In this document: positions 18,389 to 25,982 of the stretch, in pieces | Layout of the letters: each line of letters starts with the position of its first letter | Numbering within the stretch: the first letter of the stretch is position 1 | From: Zhongshania antarctica | GTDB lineage: Bacteria; Pseudomonadota; Gammaproteobacteria; Pseudomonadales; Spongiibacteraceae | Direction: 5' to 3' | NCBI RefSeq assembly: GCF_014202945.1 | Contig: NZ_JACHHW010000004.1 | Span: 186,001 to 250,000 of the forward strand | Length of the DNA stretch: 64,000 nucleotides | Translations under genes and position numbers: made by a program | Notes under the pieces: model-generated | The model's database searches: none | What the model was told of the DNA's origin: nothing | Seen by the model: the letters and a program-made list of their open reading frames with translations, nothing else

Positions 18389-18841
18389 ATGACCCAGAAA
18401 GCCTTTACCAAAAATCCAATGGCGGCTGCATTTGGCGCAGCGCTTTTGGTATCCGCAATGCACCCGGCGATGGCGGGTGAAAACCCTTTCGCGGCTAAAA
18501 CGATGGCGTCTGGCTACGAGTTGGCGATGGGCAATGCCGATAAGGCCGCCAAAGCAGAAGCTAAATGTGGCGCTGATAAGGCCGGTACTGAAGCGCAGTG
18601 TGGTGCCGACAAAGCCAAAGCGGCACATGAAGGCAAATGCGGCGAAGCAAAATGTGGGGCTGATGGCGCCAAAGCAGGGCATGAAGGTAAATGCGGAGAC
18701 GGTAAGTGTGGCGCTGAAAAAGCCAAAGCCGCGCATGAGGGCAAGTGTGGAGAAGCCAAATGCGGTGCCGATAAAAGCAAGGCGGCCACCGAGGGCAAAT
18801 GCGGTGAAGGTAAGTGTGGCGCCGGACACATGGCTAATTAG
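18389..18841 (+). CDS. hvfA: HvfA/BufA2-like Cys-rich RiPP precursor (EGKCG repeats), candidate copper-binding oxazolin/bufferin
   Basis: Precursor of a modified, probably metal-binding peptide. ATG at 18389 follows TGGAGA with normal spacing. Residues 1-29 form a Sec signal peptide ending MHPAMA, followed by ENPFAA, a segment I associate with bufferin/HvfA-like proteins. From residue 57 the protein is low complexity with ten cysteines (60, 71, 84, 89, 102, 107, 120, 125, 138, 143). Four 18-residue repeats start at residues 81, 99, 117 and 135, with the pattern EGKCG-x2-KCGA. EGKCG itself occurs five times. In Haemophilus HvfA the EGKCG cysteines are converted to oxazolone/thioamide copper ligands by HvfB-HvfC, and both partner genes follow here. 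Product modification is inference. Confidence 0.88.
   Translation: MTQKAFTKNPMAAAFGAALLVSAMHPAMAGENPFAAKTMASGYELAMGNADKAAKAEAKCGADKAGTEAQCGADKAKAAHEGKCGEAKCGADGAKAGHEGKCGDGKCGAEKAKAAHEGKCGEAKCGADKSKAATEGKCGEGKCGAGHMAN
18629..18841 (+). repeat. Coding tandem repeat, 54-nt units in the RiPP precursor
   Basis: Four in-frame copies starting at 18629, 18683, 18737 and 18791; the last is shortened by the stop codon. Each full copy encodes 18 residues beginning EGKCG and containing a second KCGA. Less regular half-copies precede them from about 18557. The DNA of the copies has diverged at third codon positions, indicating selection on the protein. Confidence 0.9.
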
Positions 18842-18885
18842 GGGCTTCATATCCAACAGGCGGTCAGTGTGAATGGGCGAGTCTC

Positions 18886-19740
18886 ATGAGTAAACAAACC
18901 AGTGCACTTGCGGGCTTGGGCTTGCGGCGCGGCTTAATGCCGGAGCTAAAATCTCTGGCAGGCAAGGAGCTGGATTTTCTTGAGGTCGCTCCTGAAAACT
19001 GGCTGCATATTGGCGGCCGCTTCGGCCGCTCATTTCGGGAGCTAGCAGCGCGCTACCCAATTTATTTACATGGTTTGTCTTTAAATATCGGTGGCTTCGC
19101 GCCACTCGATACCCGTTTATTAAGCGATATTAAACAATTTATGCGGGATTTTGACTGCCCTTTGTATTCAGAGCACCTGACCTATTGTGGTGATGAAGGT
19201 CAGCTTTATGATTTATTGCCCATTCCCTTTACGGAAGAGGCGGTACACCATGTGGCGGCGCGCGTTCGGCAAGTTCAGGATGTGTTAGGGCAGCGAATTT
19301 TATTGGAAAATGCCTCGTATTATGCGGCGCCAGGCCAAGCAATGTCTGAAAGCGAATTTATCAACGCGGTATTGGCCGAGGCCGACTGTGATTTGCTGCT
19401 TGATGTGAATAATGTTTTTGTGAATAGCGTAAATCACAATTACGATCCTTATCAGTTTTTGCGGTCCTTACCCTTGGCGAGAGCGCGTTATATTCATATT
19501 GCCGGACATTTTGATGAAGCTGAAGACTTGCGGGTGGACACCCATGGGGCTGATGTTATTGAGCCGGTGTGGGCCTTACTTGATGAGGCCTATCGACTCT
19601 GTGGGCCGCTGCCTACGTTATTAGAGCGGGATTTTAACTTCCCTGCGATGGCGGACTTACTGCAGGAAGTGCAGCAAATTCGTCGGGCACAAGCGAAGGT
19701 GGGTTTTGCCAGCGCCGTTACCAGTGGGTGCGCGGAGTAA
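18886..19740 (+). CDS. hvfB: DUF692 multi-iron RiPP maturase (HvfB/BufB/MbnB family)
   Basis: Predicted multi-iron TIM-barrel oxygenase that converts precursor cysteines, as MbnB does for methanobactin and HvfB for HvfA. The 284-residue protein has the family's metal-ligand segments: [82 protein letters not shown] and LLERDFNFP. The length is typical. It starts 44 bases after the precursor gene, and its TAA shares one base with the ATG of the next gene. The order precursor, DUF692, DUF2063 is the canonical minimal operon. Family membership is certain; the exact chemistry follows only by homology. Confidence 0.95.
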   Translation: MSKQTSALAGLGLRRGLMPELKSLAGKELDFLEVAPENWLHIGGRFGRSFRELAARYPIYLHGLSLNIGGFAPLDTRLLSDIKQFMRDFDCPLYSEHLTYCGDEGQLYDLLPIPFTEEAVHHVAARVRQVQDVLGQRILLENASYYAAPGQAMSESEFINAVLAEADCDLLLDVNNVFVNSVNHNYDPYQFLRSLPLARARYIHIAGHFDEAEDLRVDTHGADVIEPVWALLDEAYRLCGPLPTLLERDFNFPAMADLLQEVQQIRRAQAKVGFASAVTSGCAE

Positions 19741-20477
19741 TGAAGCACTTTCAGCAAATCCAAGAGAGTATGACGCGCTTTGTACGCGACCCTGATACCT
19801 GTTCAGGCCCAGAAGGTATAGAAGCTCGGCGGATGGCGATTTACCGGGATCTGTTCTTTAATAATATTGAGGGCTTTCTCAGTAACGGATTTCCGGTGTG
19901 CCGAAGTTTATATTGCGACGAAGCATGGCATAGCATGGTGCGAGATTTTATGTGTCGTCACTGCTGCCAAAGTCCCTATTTTTTGCATATTGCTGAAGAG
20001 TTTCTCACTTATCTTAGTGAGGAGCGAGACTCACAAACTGATCCCGTGTTCTTGCGAGAGCTGGCCCATTATGAATGGGTGGAGCTGGCTTTAGATATTG
20101 CCGAACAAGAATTACCCCCCGCCGTGGCGGTTGAGGATGTACTTAAGGTTCGTTGGGCGGTATCGCCACTCGCGTGGTCTTTGGCTTACCAGTTTCCGGT
20201 TCAGCACATTAGTGGTGATTTTCAGCCTACAGCGCCGAGCGCTGAACCGACATTTATCGTGGTGTACCGAAACCGCCAAGACGAGGTGCAGTTTCTGGAA
20301 ATAAATCAGGTAACGGCGAGGTTGCTGAGCATTATCGTTGAGCGGCCAGAATTAAATGGTGCTGAAATTCTCGCTGAAATTGCCCATGAGTTGCACGTTG
20401 AGTACGCCTCAGTGGTCGGCTTTGGTAGTGAGATTTTAGCCCAGATGCGGGAACTGGATATTTTGCTGGTGAATTAG
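19740..20477 (+). CDS. hvfC: DUF2063 RiPP recognition partner (HvfC/BufC/MbnC-like)
   Basis: Partner that binds the precursor and the DUF692 enzyme to form the active modification complex. I use the ATG at 19740, which overlaps the preceding stop as TAATG and has GGAG just upstream; a GTG at 19728 would add four residues. The N-terminal DUF2063 part shows the usual RMAIYRDLFFNNIEGFLSNGFPVCRSL and FLTYLSEERDSQTDPVFLRELAHYEWVELAL. The C-terminal part is a second alpha/beta domain (FIVVYRNRQDEVQFLEIN followed by a helical end). No DoxX-like HvfD gene follows; the next gene is mlaA, with an 83-base gap. Confidence 0.92.
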   Translation: MKHFQQIQESMTRFVRDPDTCSGPEGIEARRMAIYRDLFFNNIEGFLSNGFPVCRSLYCDEAWHSMVRDFMCRHCCQSPYFLHIAEEFLTYLSEERDSQTDPVFLRELAHYEWVELALDIAEQELPPAVAVEDVLKVRWAVSPLAWSLAYQFPVQHISGDFQPTAPSAEPTFIVVYRNRQDEVQFLEINQVTARLLSIIVERPELNGAEILAEIAHELHVEYASVVGFGSEILAQMRELDILLVN

Positions 20478-20560
20478 TGGTAATAATCCAATTGGTGCCA
20501 ATTTCTGACCTATTAGGTATAGTATTGGCCGGTTTTAGACTTAAAGAGTGATTTGGGTAG

Positions 20561-21289
20561 ATGATGCCAATGCAACGAAAAGTCTGTGCTTTACTGATGT
20601 TGTTATCAGTACTGGGGGTGGCTGGGGTGAACGCAGAGAGTGACGGCGATCCCCGAGACCCTTGGGAAGGTTTCAATCGCGGGGTATTTGCTTTTAATAA
20701 TACGGCCGATGAATACTTGGTGCAGCCCGTTGCCCGAGGCTATCGCCAGGTTACGCCTGCAATTGTTGATCAAGGTATCGCCAATTTCTTTAATAATATT
20801 GGCGAAATCAAAAATATGGCCAATGATTTGTTGCAGGGTAAAGCCAGTGACGCGCTTGTGGATGGTGGTCGTTTTATTATTAATACTACCGTTGGGGTCA
20901 TCGGCTTTTTTGATGTGGCTAGCTATATTGGTTTAAAACGCGAATCTGAAGATTTTGGCCAAACAATGGCGGTGTGGGGTGTTGGGCCGGGGCCGTATTT
21001 GGTGCTGCCGTTTTTAGGACCGAGCAACCTCCGCGATGGTGCCGGTCAGGGCGTTGATTCCTATGTGTCAGTGACTGGCACGGTTGATCCCGAAGCGGCT
21101 CGCTACGGTATGAGCTTATTGGATTTACTGCAAGTTAGGGCGAGTTTATTGGGCACCGAAGGCCTTGTGTCGGGTGATAAATACACTTTTTTCAAAGATG
21201 CCTATCTACAGCGTAGAGAGTTCTTGATAAATGACGGTCAGCTCAAAGATGACTTTGGCGACGAAGACTTCGAGTCCTTCGACTTCTAA
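20561..21289 (+). CDS. mlaA: MlaA/VacJ family phospholipid-transport protein, apparently non-lipidated
   Basis: Outer-membrane component of the Mla pathway that removes misplaced phospholipids from the outer leaflet. Conserved segments include DPWEGFNRGVFAFNN, YLVQPVARGYRQVTP, FFNNIGEIKNMANDLLQGK, RFIINTTVGVIGFFDVAS and FGQTMAVWGVGPGPYLVLPFLGPSN. Unlike E. coli MlaA, the N-terminus (up to about residue 25) has no lipobox cysteine; the only nearby Cys is in the basic n-region. The sequence VNAESD looks like a signal-peptidase I site instead. Start could be 20561, 20564 or 20570. The C-terminus is acidic and ends in Phe (DEDFESFDF). Confidence 0.93.
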   Translation: MMPMQRKVCALLMLLSVLGVAGVNAESDGDPRDPWEGFNRGVFAFNNTADEYLVQPVARGYRQVTPAIVDQGIANFFNNIGEIKNMANDLLQGKASDALVDGGRFIINTTVGVIGFFDVASYIGLKRESEDFGQTMAVWGVGPGPYLVLPFLGPSNLRDGAGQGVDSYVSVTGTVDPEAARYGMSLLDLLQVRASLLGTEGLVSGDKYTFFKDAYLQRREFLINDGQLKDDFGDEDFESFDF

Positions 21290-21370
21290 TAGAGTTTGCG
21301 TCCAGGTGGCTGTAAATCCTCCACACGATTGCTGCTTGTGTGTCTGTCCAGTTGCGGGTAAAAAGGCTGA

Positions 21371-22552
21371 ATGAATAACTCCTTACCCCATCGGATACTG
21401 CTGGTTCAGCAGGCTGATGCAATTCAAGCTCAGCTCGTAGCCTCCCTAGAACAGCTTGGTATGGACGTAGTGCCTATTGCGGACTGCGCTTTGGCGATGC
21501 CGAGTTTCCGCGAAGACGATATTGATATCGTTATGATCGATATCGATTTTCCGGATGATCGCGGTATAGACCTGCTGGGAAAAATGGCCGCAGACCCACG
21601 CGAGCTGCCCCTCATCGGTCTTTCTCGCCGTAAGAGTATGGCTGACGTCTTGGCCGCTGTGCGCCATGGTGCAAGCGATTACCTGATGCTACCGACTGAA
21701 AAACTTGCTGTTATAAAGCATGTACTGGATCGGGCGTTGGAGCGGGGGGCCTTAAAGCGCGAAAATTTGGCGTACCGCAATAAATTAGAAAGCGCCAATC
21801 GAGAGTTATTGGAAAGCTTGACCCTGTTACAGCAGGATCAGCAGGCAGGTAAGCACGTACAGCAATTGCTGCTGCCAGATACCCCTAAGCAAATATCGAA
21901 CTATCAGTTTTGTCACTACATATTGCCGTCGCTCTATCTGAGCGGTGATTTTGTCGACTATTTTGTGGTAGGTGAAGATCACGCCGTCTTTTTTGTTGCA
22001 GACGTGTCCGGGCATGGCGCGAGCTCAGCCTTTGTTACGGTGTTCTTGAAAAACCTATTTGCGCGCAAGCGCAGTGATTTTTTGCATCGTGGGTCGACCG
22101 CCATACTGTCACCAGCCAAAATGCTGGCGATTGCGAATCGCGAATTACTTGAAATGGGTATTGGCAAGCATGTCACCCTTTGTGTGGGGGCCTTCGATTT
22201 AAAATGTAACCAATTGTCTTATTCGGTTGCCGGTCATTTGCCTGCTCCGGTGCTTGCGGTAAATGGCACTGCGACATTTTTACCCGAGCATGATATGCCG
22301 GTTGGTTTGTTTACTGATGCCCAATTCAGCGATCATATGATCAGTTTTCCGCCGGGGGCTGTGCTGAGCCTATTCTCTGATGGTATATTGGAAGTCTTGA
22401 ACAGTGACACCTTAGAAAATAAAGAACAGCTTCTGCTCGATTTATTAAAGCAGGGTCAAAACTCCTCAATCGAGCTCGCCGAGGTCTTTGGTTTATTCGA
22501 TATAGATGAGGCTCCGGACGATATCGCAATTTTAGTAGTAAGTAGGTTATAG
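21371..22552 (+). CDS. Response regulator fused to SpoIIE-like PP2C phosphatase
   Basis: Two-part signalling protein. Residues about 8-125 form a receiver with probable phospho-acceptor Asp57 in VMIDIDFPDD. A helical linker (about 125-165) follows, then a PP2C/SpoIIE phosphatase with its metal motifs SGDFVDYF, VADVSGHGASSA, LFSDGILEV and PDDIAIL. The following gene encodes a STAS protein whose serine is the expected substrate, so the pair should work as a partner switch. The receiver is unusual: the conserved Lys-Pro near its end is replaced by Leu-Pro (YLMLPTE), so phosphorylation control may be altered. AAGG lies five bases before the ATG. The layout resembles a locus next to vacJ in Pseudomonas (recalled, not checked). 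Confidence 0.92.
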   Translation: MNNSLPHRILLVQQADAIQAQLVASLEQLGMDVVPIADCALAMPSFREDDIDIVMIDIDFPDDRGIDLLGKMAADPRELPLIGLSRRKSMADVLAAVRHGASDYLMLPTEKLAVIKHVLDRALERGALKRENLAYRNKLESANRELLESLTLLQQDQQAGKHVQQLLLPDTPKQISNYQFCHYILPSLYLSGDFVDYFVVGEDHAVFFVADVSGHGASSAFVTVFLKNLFARKRSDFLHRGSTAILSPAKMLAIANRELLEMGIGKHVTLCVGAFDLKCNQLSYSVAGHLPAPVLAVNGTATFLPEHDMPVGLFTDAQFSDHMISFPPGAVLSLFSDGILEVLNSDTLENKEQLLLDLLKQGQNSSIELAEVFGLFDIDEAPDDIAILVVSRL

Positions 22553-22556
22553 GCGA

Positions 22557-23045
22557 ATGCAGCCTGGTCGAATATTAGTAGCGGGACAGGACGGTGCCTT
22601 TGTTATAAAGCTAGTTGGCGATGTGCGGCTGACCCTTTGTACCACGTTGGATGAGTTCTTTGACGAGATGTTCTCCGTCGAGGGTTTTGCTAGTGTGGTC
22701 GTCGATTTGTCTGATGCCATCAACGTCGATAGCACGACCTTGGGGCTACTGGCTAAGTTGGCGATAAAAGCGAAAGAAAAATTCCAGTTTGTGCCTTTGA
22801 TTTTATCCACCAACCCCGATATTACCCGCGTGCTGCAGAGCATGGGGTTTGATCGCGTGTTCCGTATTCGTCAAGAACCCCTGTTAAATGATGAAGATCT
22901 TGGCGAGTTACCGGTGCTGGATGCCAGCGAAGAAGGGGTTCGGGAGCGGGTGCTTGAAGCTCATCGCACGTTGATGGGCTTAAGCGAGAGTAATCACGCT
23001 AAATTTAGAGAGTTAGTTTCCCTGCTGGAAGGCCAGTGCTTTTAG
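22557..23045 (+). CDS. STAS-domain anti-sigma factor antagonist
   Basis: 162 residues, with a STAS fold at about 5-105. The segment VVVDLSDAINVDSTTLGLLAKLA carries the DS(T) switch, with Ser59 the likely phosphorylation site. ILSTNPDITRVLQSMGFDRVFRI follows as in other anti-anti-sigma proteins. It lies four bases after the phosphatase gene, so the two should be co-translated and the phosphatase probably acts on it. The last ~50 residues are a helical extension. The kinase/anti-sigma partner is not in this window. Its stop overlaps the stop of the convergent TerB-like gene. Confidence 0.92.
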   Translation: MQPGRILVAGQDGAFVIKLVGDVRLTLCTTLDEFFDEMFSVEGFASVVVDLSDAINVDSTTLGLLAKLAIKAKEKFQFVPLILSTNPDITRVLQSMGFDRVFRIRQEPLLNDEDLGELPVLDASEEGVRERVLEAHRTLMGLSESNHAKFRELVSLLEGQCF

Positions 23046-23491
23046 CTGGTTTCCTTGCCAATCACGCTTAATTTAGCCCTGATAAACTCACTGTGGGGCA
23101 AATAAATTAGATCGGCTATTTTACGGATCAGGTGATCTTCGTATTTATCGATTCGCCCATCTTCCAGTGCGACATCCCACAGCGCTAAGACAAGCTGGTA
23201 TTTCTCAATATTATTGCAGTTGTCATTAATGTAACGGGTAAAGGGGTAAAGCGAGGTGCTGTCCGCGCTGGTATTCCTAGCCTGATCGATAAACGCGTTG
23301 ATATCCCCAAGGCTCACCGAAAAGTGTTGCAGTAAAATAGTGCGAATTTTGTCAATTTCCGCAGGATCTTCCTGAAAATCAGCTTTGCTGACTTCAAGTA
23401 GCAGGGCGGCAGTGACCAGCTCTAGTGTCATTTTGTCATCGGCGGTGCTGTCGTCAGTAACCGTAAACAGCTGCATCAATTTTTCGAACAT
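23042..23491 (-). CDS. TerB-like (tellurite resistance family) protein
   Basis: 149-residue all-helical protein of the TerB family. The acidic motifs LEVSKADFQEDPAEIDKIRTIL and WDVALEDGRIDKYEDHLIRKIADLI are the two repeated halves that bind divalent metal in TerB folds. There is no signal peptide. No other ter genes are nearby, so a tellurite role is not indicated; stand-alone TerB-like proteins are common and mostly uncharacterised. It follows tal with one base between, so it is the last gene of the minus-strand dusA-tal-terB-like group. Convergent with the STAS gene, sharing four bases. Confidence 0.85.
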   Translation of the reverse strand: MFEKLMQLFTVTDDSTADDKMTLELVTAALLLEVSKADFQEDPAEIDKIRTILLQHFSVSLGDINAFIDQARNTSADSTSLYPFTRYINDNCNNIEKYQLVLALWDVALEDGRIDKYEDHLIRKIADLIYLPHSEFIRAKLSVIGKETS

Positions 23492-23492
23492 A

Positions 23493-24443
23493 CTACTTCC
23501 ACTCCCGCAGTAAGCCTTCTAATTTGACTTGGTCTGCCGCAAAGGCGCGAATACCTTCTGCCAATTTTTCAGTGGCCATGGCGTCTTCATTCATTGCCCA
23601 GCGGAAGTCGGTTTCAGTGGTGGCAAGCTTGGCGTGGGGGGTGAACGCCATATCAGGTGTGAGGCGGCGGGGGAGTGTGCCGGAATCGTCTTTTAGCTCG
23701 CTTAGTAAGGCGGGGCTAATGGTAAGTCGGTCACAACCGGCCAATGCTTCGATCTCGCCGCAGTTGCGAAAGCTCGCGCCCATCACAACGGTCTGGTAGC
23801 TGTGTTGCTTGTAATAGCTGTAAATCGCGCTCACCGATTGCACGCCGGGATCTTCATCGGCGTTGGCGGGTGTGGCGCCGTGGGCTAGGTGCCAGTCGAG
23901 AATACGACCAACAAACGGTGAAATTAAAGTGGCACCGGCCTCGGCGCACGCTGCGGCCTGCATTAGGCTAAAAAGCAGGGTTAGATTGCACTCAATGCCT
24001 TCTTCCTCTAGCACCTTAGCCGCTTCAATACCTTCCCAAGTGGAGGCTATCTTTATCAGTAGACGACTTTTATCGACACCTTTAGCTTGATAAAGCTCAA
24101 CGATGCGCCGACCTTCGTTAATCATGGCGGCTGTATTAAAGGACAGGCGGGCGTCTACTTCAGTAGATACTTTGCCTGGCACCAGTTTGGTGATTTCGGC
24201 GCCAATTTCTACCGCGAGTTGAGTGGCCGCGCGCTGCAGTTGTTCAGGGTTGCTGCGATCGTTAAGGCTACTCGAGACGATGTCGCTAATTAATTTACTG
24301 TACTGGGGTAGCGCTGCAGCTTTTAGAATTAAAGACGGGTTGGTTGTTGCATCCTGCGGCGTAAAACGGGCGATGGCTTCTATATCACCGGTATCGGCAA
24401 CCACGTCGGTCATTGCCTTTAATTGCTCGAGCTTATTACTCAT
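23493..24443 (-). CDS. tal: Transaldolase (TalB type)
   Basis: Pentose-phosphate enzyme moving a dihydroxyacetone unit between sugar phosphates. The 316-residue length matches TalB (317). Key residues are Asp17 ([10 protein letters not shown]), the segment [13 protein letters not shown], the Schiff-base Lys131 in [15 protein letters not shown] and [18 protein letters not shown]. It lies 25 bases downstream of dusA and one base upstream of the TerB-like gene, all on the minus strand. Assignment is firm. Confidence 0.97.
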   Translation of the reverse strand: MSNKLEQLKAMTDVVADTGDIEAIARFTPQDATTNPSLILKAAALPQYSKLISDIVSSSLNDRSNPEQLQRAATQLAVEIGAEITKLVPGKVSTEVDARLSFNTAAMINEGRRIVELYQAKGVDKSRLLIKIASTWEGIEAAKVLEEEGIECNLTLLFSLMQAAACAEAGATLISPFVGRILDWHLAHGATPANADEDPGVQSVSAIYSYYKQHSYQTVVMGASFRNCGEIEALAGCDRLTISPALLSELKDDSGTLPRRLTPDMAFTPHAKLATTETDFRWAMNEDAMATEKLAEGIRAFAADQVKLEGLLREWK

Positions 24444-24468
24444 TGTTGTTAATCCTTTATTTAGTTTG

Positions 24469-25491
24469 CTACCAGCTGCGCTCTACAAAGGCCAGGGCGT
24501 CGTGGAGAACTTCGAGGCCGGCGCCTGGACGGTGCGCATTTTCACTGATATGGCGGCGAAATAGCTTGCCGCCTGCTTGGCCATTAAAGAGACCTAATAT
24601 ATGCCGAGTCATATGATTGAGCCGGGTACCCTTGCTCAGCTCCGCTTCAATATAAGGCAAAAAGTCGTGAATAATGTCACGCCGAGTTTTGCCTGTCGCG
24701 GCTTGCTGGTAAAAGTGTTCATCCACCTCCGCCAATAGATACGGTGTTTGGTAGGCACTGCGGCCCATCATAATGCCATCGACATATGACAATTGCGAAC
24801 GGGCATCTTCAAGCGTTTGGATGCCGCCGTTGATGATAATTTCCAGGTCAGGGAAATCTTTTTTTAGCTGGTATACCAAATCGTAATTTAAGGGCGGTAT
24901 TTCGCGATTTTCTTTTGGACTTAAACCTTGTAGCCAGGCTTTGCGAGCATGAACAATAACGGCGTCAGTTCCGGCCTCGGCAATGGTGCCAACAAATTCT
25001 TGCAGTGGCCCGTAGCCCTCTTGTTCGTCGATCCCGATGCGGTGCTTTACGGTAATAGGGATGTCGCCAGCGTCTTTCATCGCCTTAACGCAATCGGCTA
25101 CTAAAGTGGGTCTGGCCATTAAACAGGCGCCAAAAAAGCCGTTTTGAACCCGGTCGGAGGGGCAGCCGCAATTTAAGTTAACTTCGTCGTAATGCCATTG
25201 CTCGGCCATGCGCACCGATATTGCGAGGGCTTCGGGATCGCTGCCGCCGAGCTGGAGCGCGACAGGGTGCTCAATATCGCTGTAATCTAAATGACGCTTG
25301 TGGTCGCCGTGAATCAAGGCGCCGGTGGTGATCATTTCGGTATACAGTACGGCGTGCCGGCTAAGTTGACGCCAGAAAGCGCGGCAGTGGCGATCTGACC
25401 AATCCAGCATCGGGGCGACGCAAAAACGCCTATTTAATAATTTTTGCGAGCTCAGTGGTGGTGTGTCTATGTTTTTTGAGGTTTCTAGCAA
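24469..25491 (-). CDS. dusA: tRNA-dihydrouridine(20/20a) synthase DusA
   Basis: FMN enzyme reducing uridine to dihydrouridine at positions 20/20a of the tRNA D-loop. Visible features are [21 protein letters not shown] at the start of the barrel, [11 protein letters not shown], and [21 protein letters not shown], whose last Cys is the catalytic acid. [27 protein letters not shown] and IINGGIQTL complete the FMN site. The start at 25491 gives 340 residues; an internal start near RRFCVAPM is less likely. First gene of the dusA-tal-terB-like group. Confidence 0.96.
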   Translation of the reverse strand: MLETSKNIDTPPLSSQKLLNRRFCVAPMLDWSDRHCRAFWRQLSRHAVLYTEMITTGALIHGDHKRHLDYSDIEHPVALQLGGSDPEALAISVRMAEQWHYDEVNLNCGCPSDRVQNGFFGACLMARPTLVADCVKAMKDAGDIPITVKHRIGIDEQEGYGPLQEFVGTIAEAGTDAVIVHARKAWLQGLSPKENREIPPLNYDLVYQLKKDFPDLEIIINGGIQTLEDARSQLSYVDGIMMGRSAYQTPYLLAEVDEHFYQQAATGKTRRDIIHDFLPYIEAELSKGTRLNHMTRHILGLFNGQAGGKLFRRHISENAHRPGAGLEVLHDALAFVERSW

Positions 25492-25982
25492 GTTGACTCT
25501 TCTTTAAATCTATTCGTGCTTGTGAATGACAATTCCGTATTCGGGAGCATCGGTATACTAAACGATCTCCGCTTGGAGCCCGACCAATTATATAGTTTAC
25601 CAACAATAGCGGTGTTTTGGTTGTAAATAGCAGGCTACAAGCATGATTAAAGCGAAGATCCTATTCGGCCTGATCGATGTGGCTAAGCAGTGTTTGTCAT
25701 GGCCGCCTAAGTTAATGAGTTTTGAATGCTTGGTAGGCGGTTCAGGCCTGTTTTTAAAAGCCGCGTTTAAAGAGGTACGCACCCTTTTAGTAGCTATTCA
25801 TACCGTTTTACGCGTGCATACTTACAGCACAGCCTAAAAGAAGTGTTGTTTAGTGATTGCGATTTCTGTTTGATTGCTATTAGACTGAAGCTAGCGATTA
25901 GCTCCGTGCCTGAAATAATAATCAGAGCGCGGGATAAATGGAATTTAGGCCATGAATTTGGTCCATGCTGGAGTAGGATGTA
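25492..25982. other. Intergenic region between dusA and the TraF-like gene
   Basis: About 490 bases without a convincing gene; an open frame of 64 codons at 25643-25837 has no good ribosome site. It must contain divergent promoters for dusA and the TraF-like gene. The most notable content is a nested inverted-repeat element at about 25667-25755, listed separately. Confidence 0.6.
25667..25755 (+). ncRNA. Candidate structured small RNA or terminator-like element
   Basis: Two nested perfect 7-bp arms: GGCCTGA (25667-25673) with TCAGGCC (25742-25748), enclosing CCGCCTA (25703-25709) with TAGGCGG (25734-25740). The right arm lies in the palindrome CAGGCCTG, immediately followed by TTTTT. This looks like a folded transcript ending at an intrinsic terminator, perhaps about 90-100 nt long. 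I found no convincing promoter upstream. A leader of the downstream gene is the alternative. Confidence 0.3.

Noticed and set aside
18629-18841. Regular 54-base repeats that could suggest a CRISPR array
   Set aside because: The repeats are contiguous, without spacers, in frame and translate to the precursor's Cys motif.
18173-18856. 227-codon minus-strand open frame opposite the RiPP precursor, with Phe/Gly/Ala-rich repeats
   Set aside because: It mirrors the repeat-rich plus-strand gene in another frame. The plus strand has a signal peptide, a ribosome site and matching partner genes.
23042-23491. Tellurite-resistance operon suggested by the TerB-like protein
   Set aside because: No other ter genes are present. 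Stand-alone TerB-like proteins are common without that function.
25643-25837. 64-codon open frame upstream of the TraF-like gene
   Set aside because: Poor ribosome site and no recognisable protein pattern; the DNA there is better explained by inverted repeats.
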